From Aquanectria penicillioides (lineage: Eukaryota > Ascomycota > Sordariomycetes > Hypocreales > Nectriaceae): a DNA stretch of 64,000 bases. The notes under the pieces are model-generated. The model searched no databases, had not been told where the DNA came from, and saw only the letters and a list, made by a program, of their open reading frames with translations. Position numbers and translations under genes: made by a program. Shown here piece after piece: positions 56,207 through 64,000 of this stretch. The DNA is taken from positions 806,001 to 870,000 of the forward strand of contig PYIU01000001.1 in the NCBI GenBank assembly GCA_003415625.1, read 5' to 3'. The first letter of the stretch is position 1. Every line of letters starts with the position of its first letter.

Positions 56207-57051
56207 TTATTCCACCATCGTTAGAGATCTGTTTGACGGGCAAGGCTTCCGTGTTGGAGTGAACTTACTGACGCATCCCTCACTGTTCAAGACACGACAA
56301 TCGGGAGGAAAGGGCTGTTGGATTGTCAGTAACATGTCCTCTTCGGGAACTGGGATGACGGTGTGTCTGACCTTGGCATTGGCCTCGCGGGGTTGAACCT
56401 TGGGCGGCTCAGCGCGCTATTGATGTGAGCGTGTGGTTGTCCGAGGTGAACCGTCATATGGCCGCGCTTACCTTTTCCTGAGGGCTCGACTTATCGGCGG
56501 CGGTGCGGGCAATGTTGGCTTTCTAATGCTATTAGTATGCGGTTCTTCAAGGATTCGAGAGGTCTCGTACGCTGACCTGTTGCCTCAGCGCAGGAACTCG
56601 CTTGTGGTCGTCGAGTGTCTGGACCACTGGGGCGCGAGCCTGGACAGCTGGCGCACGAGGCTGGACAACTGGTGCACGAGGCTGGACAACTGGTGCACGA
56701 GGTAGAACAACGTTGGGAGCTTCAGCCCGCTGTTAAGAGTTAATAACGTCTACGATATTGATTTGGCTAGGATTTTGCCGGTTACCTTTTTCGGGTTCAC
56801 TGCTGGACAGCCTCCGGAACCAGTATCACGAGTAAGGGCTTCGCTACTCGTCGCGGCTGGACCTGGGGTACTTCGGCACGCTAGTGGTCGTCAACATGAT
56901 AGTGAATCACGCAGTCGAGCTCGGAGTTACAAACCCTCTGAACATTGCCGGCCGGAGCAGCAACACCGGGGCTGTTTCGCCTATCGACCATGACGGGCCC
57001 GGCGGCGGCGGCGCCAGCAAGCACGGCGAGAATGACTGATGTGAACTTCAT
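56207..57051 (-). CDS. Small secreted repeat protein with putative Kex2 sites (5 exons)
   Basis: Exons 56931-57051, 56786-56880, 56577-56729, 56472-56522 and 56207-56416 are separated by GT-AG introns of 50, 56, 54 and 55 bp. The third intron carries an ACTAAT branch site. All five join in phase to 209 residues with a stop at 56207. A signal peptide (MKFTSVILAVLAGAAAAGP) is followed by a DRR site, a Gly/Ser/Thr-rich part with two Cys (42, 65), and PKK-R at the exon 2/3 junction. Exon 3 carries four copies of a 7-residue unit, PRAPVVQ (residues 82-109), then DDHKR. At the exon 4/5 junction QEK-R restores another KR. Both junction sites continue A-E-(A/P)-P. The C-terminal part has three Cys (180, 188, 198). 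The layout suggests a Kex2-processed precursor (peptide hormone-, RiPP- or KEP-like). No family is recognised. Confidence 0.62.
56619..56702 (-). repeat. 21-bp coding minisatellite (4 units)
   Basis: Four tandem 21-bp units encode PRAPVVQ, PRAPVVQ, PRAPAVQ and ARAPVVQ. The first two are identical at DNA level; the third differs at two positions and the fourth at several. The repeat is in frame in exon 3 of the secreted protein. Confidence 0.9.
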
Positions 57052-59411
57052 GGTTGAAAGAGGGAGAAGTGTTATCGACGACGGCGGCACTATAGTTGTT
57101 GGAAGATCCTGCGTGAGCTGTGTGAGAATTCAAAACCCGATATTGCACTGCCACGCGGAATTCTGGTGCAAGACAGACCTCAGCCAAGCAGGGAGGGTTC
57201 AAACTCGATTATATACCACGGCCGCGGGTGTTTTGGAAGTGGACGGAAGAGAAACGCCACCACCTCACTCCAGCTGGACGCTAAACTGAAGCTTCTTCCC
57301 CTCAGCGGACAATGTGATTTTATGCTCTGAGACTCTGAGAGCCTAAAAGGACCGATTTGAGTTCCCCGGAACTGAGGAGGAGGGTGAATTTGGTCTGCTG
57401 TGATCGGAAGGACGAAAAGGGGGAAGCGATTTCGTCCCTTTTCTCTGCATCTTTAATAGTTCGCCGGGGCTCATATCCACCACTACTGATGACTACTCCG
57501 TCCAACACATGACGGCGGCAACCAGCAGCCATGGCGGAGCTGGAGGCGCCGCTGCAGGCATCGTGAACAACCAGCAATAACTGTCTGCCTCTGTCTGGCT
57601 GTCGACGTGGGCCAACCTTTTTGGTTCAACTGGGCGGAATGCTGGTGGCTATTTGCCACTAATAAAACCGCCTTCACATTCCAGATGCCCTGATGCCCAC
57701 CCAATGCGCACGTCATCTAGACTTCGTCCCGCAACCAATGGCACGCTCCAAAACGGCCTTGGCCAGCTCGAGGCCCCGGCGGACAGTTGAGAAAATGGAG
57801 AGAAGGTAAAATAACTTTGAGCCTCTTGGGGATTTTCCCAAGCTACCGGGCGGCTAGAACTGTTGGACTTAGCTGGGGCTGGGCTAATGACGACGCAGTC
57901 GTTGCCGCGCAGCTTTTTCCTTTTTTTCTCAGACTAGGTTTTTGAATTGGAACTGAGTCAAGTCTTCTGTCTCTCATCCAACGGGCCGGGCCAACTACCG
58001 GGGACCGACTCCGACGGGTGAACATGAGCGAGGGGAGAGCAGCACTCCACGCTCTACGCTCTCTGAGTAATTGGACAACAACAACAACAACAACAACAAT
58101 AACAACAACGGCAATAATAAAAACAACCTCCATCTAGAAATTCTCTCCTGCGTAGTTCCTAATCCCACTCTTCAACCAACGCCTTGACCGCCGCAAGGTT
58201 TTCTTCTCCCCCTCCACCCCCAGCGGACACGCCTTGCCCGGGGCGTTGAACCAAGAAAACAAAGGGGAAACATGTCTCAGACGCTTTGGCAGGACGCTCA
58301 ACCCAACCCAAACTCCTCACGCCGCCAATCAGACCGCCTCAAGGGGTCACTTCCGGCAATAATGACCGACCATTTGGGACTCGCTTAGACACCCTGATCA
58401 ACCAGACCCAAGGCCGGCGGCCATTCTGGACGGAGGCCTCTAAAAACGGGTTTAGCCTGCGAGAGGAAGTAGGGCCGAAAAAGCAAAGGTAGGAATCATG
58501 TAATTACTCACAAGAAAAAAAGAAAGAAAGAAAAAAAAAGAAACGAAAAATACCAAGACGGACACCCTTTCGGAGCCTCACTCGCGTGAAACCCCCCCCA
58601 ATATTCTGGACAAATTTGCATGACAGAGAGAGGTTGGGCAGATATTCTGTGCCTGAATTGCGTCAGTATTGCGTTTCGATTGATGTGGGCATGCGTGAAC
58701 AACGGAACAATATCAATTGGGCGCATTCTAGTTGATACGCGAACAAGTCTGCTTGGCTGTTCCTTTGCAAATGGAACCTTGGGGAAACAAGACGAAAACT
58801 ACAAATTCGGGGCCCTTATTGAACGAGCATATTGTTAAATGGCGCTTGATTCTTCGTCCTACTTCTTCAATATTCCATTGTGTGCCTTGACCAGAATACG
58901 CATCTCATCCAAATGTATACTGAAAAGACAATGAGCCGCAATGTAACATCGCGTGACTAATTTCATAATGAAAAGAAAATTTGGATTGCTATCTAGGTAT
59001 CTCTCCGTAATCATCCCGGGTGTCCAAAACAAAAGAACTTTGTTGACGTACCCAAATCCAAATTTCAGCCGTCTAGTGAGAACCCGCCCTCTACTCTGCT
59101 GTGCGGGCAGAATTCCATGCCAATGATCTAGAACTTCCTTTTTATTTGTGTGTATGTGTGCCAGCCGTTGATGTAAATGCAGAACCAAAACTCCGAGGAA
59201 AAGTTGACATGTGCCGAGACCAAAATGAACAAAAAAGGGCCTGTAGTCTGTAGGTCAAAAACGACCTCCTGGATGACGTGCCGTGTAAAGAAATCAAATG
59301 CTTCATCGAGATGCTATTGAATGCCAAAATCCAAACTCCGAGAAGAACCGCCCGCCTCCTGTTGAGAGAGCGAAGAGCGAAGAGAATCGACAAGTAGGTT
59401 ATGTAGTTTAG
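57052..59411. other. Intergenic region
   Basis: Upstream of the small secreted protein and downstream of the amidoligase-like gene. It contains a CAA repeat (58075-58110) and a purine-rich stretch (58512-58545). No credible coding frame. Confidence 0.5.
58075..58110. repeat. (CAA)n trinucleotide repeat
   Basis: About eleven ACA/CAA units with one interruption (caataacaacaa), outside any accepted gene. Confidence 0.9.
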
Positions 59412-60701
59412 CTAAGGCTTCTTGGGTAGAATGCCGTGCTGATCGAGGTTTCGAAGTCGTCCAGACCAAGGCTCCATGCACCGAACCCACTGCTCGGGCG
59501 TTGCCTCCCGGAATTCGATGGCCTCCATGACCGTAGCCCAGTGAACTGGCTGGTCGCGAGTGACGAGCTCGTACACCCTGCACAAGATCTCAGAGAAGCG
59601 AGGAGCCGACTTCATGCCAATGGCATAGATGTGTCGAGCTAGCTTGGCCCAGCAAGCGATGTACTCGACATCAAAGGTGGAAGCCGGGTAGCGGAATTCG
59701 ATGCTGTCATGCTTGGAGACGACGAGGGCGCAGCGCCGAGTGGTGTGAATGGGACCTTCGTCGAACTTCTTGAGAGCCTGGCTAAGGGCGTGAAGACCGG
59801 GTTGAGCATAGATGCGTTTAACGATCTCTAAGTCGTCCTTGTTGACCTTCTTGCGACCCTTGAGCTTCCTCATGATGGTGGAGAGTGCCTTGATCTGGTA
59901 AGCACCGTCACCATCGATGTCGGTCTTGATTCGATCTGGGCTCAGAACCACGAAGGATTCAGTGCTCATGCGCATGGAGTAGACAGAAGTGTGGCGAGTT
60001 GGGTGGCTCAGTGGCATGAGAAGGGCGTCTTCGAGGTAGTAGACGAGGCAAGCAATCCGCTGAGCGGTTTCGAGCTTGACCTTACCGCCGTCGCTGACGT
60101 GGATGTGAAGGCCGCAGCCGTTGTTGATGCCGATCTTTATGTTGTTCTGGAGCGCCGTCAGGGCACGGTCCAGAGTTGGTAGTTCCCTGTTGAACTCCGA
60201 GTTGGTCAGCAGAGGGCTGTTGAGTTCCGTGCCGAACCAGATGTAGTTGCTGGATGGAACCGTTGCAGGCCATTTCTCCATGTCATTGGTGATATGCCTC
60301 TCAGGGACGACATACCAGTAGCTAGTGCTCGAGGCAGGTCCAGGCTTGACCACAGCAGCCTGCTTGTTCCAGACACGCAGGGCCTTGGAGTCGGGGAGCT
60401 TGATGATGTCTTCTTGAGGGACATTTTGGGAGATGGGGTTGTCGAGCTGCTTCTCGGTCGGATACTGGCAGGCAGTAGGGAGGCCGGTTTGAGCAAGAAG
60501 CTCGGATGATTTGAGGATGACGGACGATTCGGCCCAGGCTCGTGAAGAACAAGACTCAGGGTCCTTGGACTGGGGAGCTAGGGCTGGAGGAAGACAGGCC
60601 CATCGCGAGTCCCGGTCAGCTGCCATGGTCTTGTGGTGAGCATGCTGAGCCGTGAGGAATTCAACCTCAATGCCGAAGCAAAGAGAGTCGGGAATGAGCA
60701 T
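59412..60701 (-). CDS. Amidoligase-family protein
   Basis: About 429 residues from Met at 60701 (MLIPDSLCFGIEVEFL). The frame is open to 60917, adding 72 residues without domain character. The match is to the putative amidoligase family (COOH-NH2 ligase, glutamine-synthetase-like fold). The start FGIEVEF supplies the acidic metal/ATP strand, FGTELNSPLL is the second acidic strand, and INNGCGLHIHVS is the histidine strand. Later, DSIEFRYPASTFDVEYIACWAKL matches the IEFR...T.d....W end. Bacterial relatives are predicted to form amide bonds in peptide tagging or cell-surface modification; fungal substrates are unknown. A basic segment (RKLKGRKKVNKDDLE) precedes the last strands. No signal peptide is present. 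It is divergent from HIR1. Confidence 0.82.
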   Translation of the reverse strand: MLIPDSLCFGIEVEFLTAQHAHHKTMAADRDSRWACLPPALAPQSKDPESCSSRAWAESSVILKSSELLAQTGLPTACQYPTEKQLDNPISQNVPQEDIIKLPDSKALRVWNKQAAVVKPGPASSTSYWYVVPERHITNDMEKWPATVPSSNYIWFGTELNSPLLTNSEFNRELPTLDRALTALQNNIKIGINNGCGLHIHVSDGGKVKLETAQRIACLVYYLEDALLMPLSHPTRHTSVYSMRMSTESFVVLSPDRIKTDIDGDGAYQIKALSTIMRKLKGRKKVNKDDLEIVKRIYAQPGLHALSQALKKFDEGPIHTTRRCALVVSKHDSIEFRYPASTFDVEYIACWAKLARHIYAIGMKSAPRFSEILCRVYELVTRDQPVHWATVMEAIEFREATPEQWVRCMEPWSGRLRNLDQHGILPKKP

Positions 60702-62518
60702 GTCGGTCTTGTGATGGCCCGTAAAGAGTGTGGATTCAGGAGAGGGCGTGGTGTTGAATCTCTCGTGATGGGTGTAGGTGGTCAGGATGAAGAGACCGCA
60801 GGTTTCGTGGTTGTTGAAGGGAAGTGTTGCTCGTGGAGAGGCACATGAGCGAGGAATAAAGTAGCTGACTATGGCTCGCCTGCTCCACGGACACAGTTCC
60901 ATTGTCCTGGCGAACACTACTGGCAGCCGTCAGGTGCCATTGTCGGTCTCGAACGCAGTGACGCACAGCCGTCGACGCTGTTCCTATACTATGTGCCTTT
61001 ATAGGAGCGGGCGAACGAGCCAAGCAAGCTCGGACGGTGGAACCACGCTCGAGTAGGCGCGGGCAAATCAACAAGAACAGAACCGTTGTCAAATCTCGGA
61101 CATTTGGAATTAGTCCATGGAGAGAAGCCGGCCAGAATAATTGGTAGTGACCTCTTCATACAGGGCACGGTGTTGATGTTCCAAGTCGACGAGGACTGAG
61201 CACCGCCGCGAGCACCAATCAGGCTCAATGTGAGCCATCAGTCGTCATCCAACCCCGTCCGTCACCCACTGAAACAGAAAAAATGGCCATGTTCCGGAAC
61301 AAATCAAAAAGGGACTGGGAGCCGCCGGACGACCTGAGTCATCAGGGTTCGGTTGAAGGGCAGATCTCGGGCCTCGCCGGCCCTAGGACTGCGGGAGAGG
61401 CCCATCATTGGGGTTTCTGAGGGACAGGTCAGAAACTAGCCAAAACAGGCCCAAGCAAGTCGCACTGACGAAATACATACAGATCGAGTCGCACTGATAA
61501 AACATGTGAAGAAAATTGTGACACCTCAGCTGAGGCGATTCCGATATCGCAAATGGCACCGCATGGGTTGAATCACATGGCGTGTTTTCTCCTTCTGCCG
61601 TGTCTCGTCGTTGGAAGGAAGAGATGTCTATTCCCAAGATGGATGCTCAACTCTACTTGGTTAAAAGTGGCTTACTTATCCGGACAGCCAGCCAGTCTGA
61701 GCCAGACTTGGGTGTTTCCCGTTTCCTGGTTAGTGTGAGAGCGCTTAGCTAGGAAGGGGTGGGGCACAATAGTTAATCCGGCCCATGTGGCCAATCAGGG
61801 TGCGGGTCCGCTGAGATTTCTTTGTGGGGAAGAGCCCCCAGTTCCCAAGGCCGCAAGAGCGACAGGGCAAAGGGTAGGTACGTACCATCGAGGCGCGAGC
61901 TTCTCTTCCAGTAGGTAGCTGCCCACACTTACAGCAGCTGCCCATGCTTGGTCATGCATCGCGCACAGCGCAGCGCCGTACAGCACGTACACGTACAGCG
62001 AAGCTCCAGGTCTCGCCTTTTTTTTTTTTTTTTTTTCCCTTTCCCTCTTGCCCCTATTAGCGTCCTTGTTTGGGCGCATTCGACCAAACAAGCAAGTCGT
62101 TCATTTTTAGCCCCAGAAAAGTCACGGTTTTTTTCGTGTGCTTGCTTTGAGAGGTGGGACCTCCTTGCGAAAACGCGACACCGCAGCACTGGCGCGTCAC
62201 ACCTCAGCAACCTCTCAACCGCAACTCCAACAATTTTGTATCCGCATCGGCCCTCTCCATCGCCATCACCATCGCCATCACCGTCGGCCTCATCGTCGCC
62301 AATCGCCATCACGCCGCACATCCCCCGCGCGTGCGCATCGTCGCATCTCCAATCTACGCCCCGTCTCTCTGTCTCTCTGTCTCTCCGCCGCGCCGCCGTC
62401 CTCTGTTTCCCCGTTCCGTCCGTCACGCTTCCGTCGAACCCTCCCTCTCGTCCGACTCAACTGGTCCTAATCTCGATCCCCCACCGCCGCTCAAGCAGCC
62501 CATGCGGCTCGCCCCACC
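60702..62518. promoter_or_regulatory. Divergent region between amidoligase-like gene and HIR1
   Basis: About 1.8 kb with two promoters. It contains an 18-bp T run (62019-62036) and CATCGCCATCAC-type pyrimidine-rich leader repeats (62255-62300), typical of a long 5' leader before HIR1. The plus frames at 61948-62553 are Ser/Pro-rich leader artefacts. Confidence 0.45.
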
Positions 62519-64000
62519 ATGCATATCATCAAGCCTTCATGGCTAAGCCATAGCGGCGAGCAGAAAGACTTCGAGGTCTACAGCTGCACAGTCTCCCCCG
62601 ATGGCAAGCGCCTCGCGACCGCTGGCGGCGACGGCCACGTCCGCATCTGGTCCACCGAGGCCGTCTACGACACAAACACCGGCGAAGATGCCAAGCCGCG
62701 CCAGCTCTGCCATATGAGCCATCACCTCGGGACCATCCACTCCGTCCGCTTCTCCCACAATGGTCGCTACCTCGCAAGCGGCGCCGACGACAAGATCATT
62801 TGTGTCTACCACCTCGACAAAGGCCCTCCCGCCGCCACCTTTGGCAACACCAACGAGCCGCCCCCCATTGAGAATTGGAAGACCTACAAGCGTCTCATTG
62901 GCCACGACAATGACGTTCAGGACCTTGCCTGGTCCTACGACTCCTCCACCCTCGTCTCCGTCGGCCTCGACTCCAAGGTCGTTGTCTGGTCCGGCTACAC
63001 CTTCGAGAAGCTTAAGACCCTACCTGCCCACCAAAGTCATGTCAAGGGAATCACCTTCGATCCGGCCAACAAGTTCTTTGCCACCGCCAGCGATGACCGA
63101 ACTATCAAGATCTTCCGATTCACCTCCCCCGCTCCCAATGCCACCCAGCACGACATGGTCAACAACTTCGTCCTCGAGACCACCATTAGCGCACCGTTTA
63201 AGAGCTCTCCGCTTACCACCTATTTCCGACGCTGCTCCTGGTCGCCCGACGGAAACCACATCGCCGCCGCCAATGCAGTCAATGGCCCCGTGAGCTCCGT
63301 AGCTATCATCGAACGAACTCGGTGGGACAGCGAGATCAACCTCATCGGCCACGAGGCACCGACCGAAGTTTGCATGTTCTCTCCCAGACTTTTCCACACC
63401 GTGAAACCGGACAAGGATACAGCTTCAAGCGAAGCCGCTGGACAGCTTGTCACCGTAATCGCATCTGCTGGCCAGGACAAGACGCTGAGCATCTGGAATA
63501 CCAACACCTCCCGGCCTGTCGTCATCCTCCAGGATCTGGCTGGCAAATCAATATCTGACCTGGCCTGGACACCCGACGGCCAGACACTGTTCGCATCCAG
63601 CCTCGACGGAAGCATTGTGGTGGTCAAGTTTGGGGAAGGGGAACTGGGTTGGGTTGCGCAACCTGAGGAAAACGTCAAGGCCCTGCAAAAGTATGGCGCG
63701 TCCCGAAAGGGCATGGGCATTGCCGAGGATGTCGATAGCTTGATGCTAGAAAATCAAAGCAAAGAGGGCGAGTCCAAGGCTGCCGAGTCAAGAATGGGTG
63801 CCCTAATGGGTGACTACTCAGAATCCACCAAGGAGTCAACTCCGGCTGCCAATGGCACCAAGGGGAGCAAGGCTGCCCCTACGAATGGTCAAACCGAGGC
63901 CGAAAAGGCCGAAAAGGCCGAAAAAGACGACAAACCTGAGAAGAAAACTGAAGAAGAAGAAACAGCCGACAAGACCGCCGAGCGTGTCAAGGAGCTCAAG
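62519..64000 (+). CDS. HIR1: Histone chaperone subunit Hir1 (HIRA family), 3' end outside window
   Basis: The frame opens at ATG 62519 (MHIIKPSWLSHSGEQKD), preceded by a CCACC context, and runs in frame for 494 codons to the window edge. The N-terminus is a WD40 propeller: YSCTVSPDGKRLATAGGDGHVRIW, SVRFSHNGRYLASGADDKIICVY, DLAWSYDSSTLVSVGLDSKVVVW, GITFDPANKFFATASDDRTIKIF, CSWSPDGNHIAAAN, VIASAGQDKTLSIW and DLAWTPDGQTLFASSLDGSI. This order and the VYxLDKGP / HDNDVQDLAW segments are typical of Hir1/HIRA, a subunit of the HIR complex that deposits H3-H4 and represses histone genes. After the propeller comes an acidic/Lys-rich linker with EKA repeats. The B domain and C-terminal half lie outside. 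No intron is seen in this part. Confidence 0.93.
   Translation, partial: MHIIKPSWLSHSGEQKDFEVYSCTVSPDGKRLATAGGDGHVRIWSTEAVYDTNTGEDAKPRQLCHMSHHLGTIHSVRFSHNGRYLASGADDKIICVYHLDKGPPAATFGNTNEPPPIENWKTYKRLIGHDNDVQDLAWSYDSSTLVSVGLDSKVVVWSGYTFEKLKTLPAHQSHVKGITFDPANKFFATASDDRTIKIFRFTSPAPNATQHDMVNNFVLETTISAPFKSSPLTTYFRRCSWSPDGNHIAAANAVNGPVSSVAIIERTRWDSEINLIGHEAPTEVCMFSPRLFHTVKPDKDTASSEAAGQLVTVIASAGQDKTLSIWNTNTSRPVVILQDLAGKSISDLAWTPDGQTLFASSLDGSIVVVKFGEGELGWVAQPEENVKALQKYGASRKGMGIAEDVDSLMLENQSKEGESKAAESRMGALMGDYSESTKESTPAANGTKGSKAAPTNGQTEAEKAEKAEKDDKPEKKTEEEETADKTAERVKELK

Noticed and set aside
56433..56705. Plus-strand frame with repeated LDNWCTR units
   Set aside because: It is the antisense of the 21-bp repeat; the minus strand gives a signal peptide and five in-phase exons, so the minus strand is preferred.
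61948..62553. 201-residue Ser/Pro-rich plus-strand frame
   Set aside because: Lies in the leader of HIR1, overlaps its start in another frame and has only pyrimidine-repeat composition.

Overview
The window is chromosomal DNA of a filamentous ascomycete, most likely a Sordariomycete (Hypocreales-like). The basis is short GT-AG introns (about 47-75 bp, branch sites such as CTAAC or CTGAC near the acceptor), fungal-only families (HET, NACHT-ankyrin NLR, fungal nucleoside phosphorylase-like domain, DUF4419, Hce2/Ecp2-like) and single-copy eukaryotic genes (MLP1/TPR, HIR1). No tRNA, rRNA, CRISPR array or intact transposon was recognised.

Layout. 1-3.6 kb: no supported gene. 3.6-31.5 kb: an accessory block in which most genes belong to fungal non-self recognition or fast-evolving families: an unknown 778-residue protein (-), an alpha/beta hydrolase (-), a HET-domain protein (-) divergent from a DUF4419 protein (+), a four-span membrane protein (+), a cytochrome P450 with a one-base frameshift (-), a nucleoside-phosphorylase-domain protein with tiny 3' exons (-), a TPR protein (-), a dead zincin metallopeptidase (+) and a complete NACHT-ankyrin NLR (+). 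32-49.5 kb: a more conserved part with the Mlp1/Tpr nuclear-basket protein (-), a secreted/transmembrane protein with three CFEM-like cysteine modules (-), a low-complexity 335-residue protein (-) and a membrane-anchored coiled-coil protein (+). 50.5-64 kb: a secreted Hce2-type protein (-), a long gene-poor stretch hiding one five-exon small secreted repeat protein (-), an amidoligase-family protein (-) and the 5' part of HIR1 (+), cut by the window edge.

How the genes fit together. The left half looks like an allorecognition/innate-immunity neighbourhood: a STAND receptor with near-identical ankyrin repeats, a HET protein, and NP and TPR domains that are common parts of fungal NLRs but stand alone here. 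Decayed genes (P450, metallopeptidase) fit rapid turnover. The right half mixes housekeeping nuclear genes with surface or secreted proteins.

The most unusual item is the minus-strand gene at 56207-57051. It is visible only when five short exons are joined. It predicts a secreted precursor with a 7-residue PRAPVVQ-type repeat and KR sites, each of two followed by A-E-x-P, which suggests Kex2 processing.
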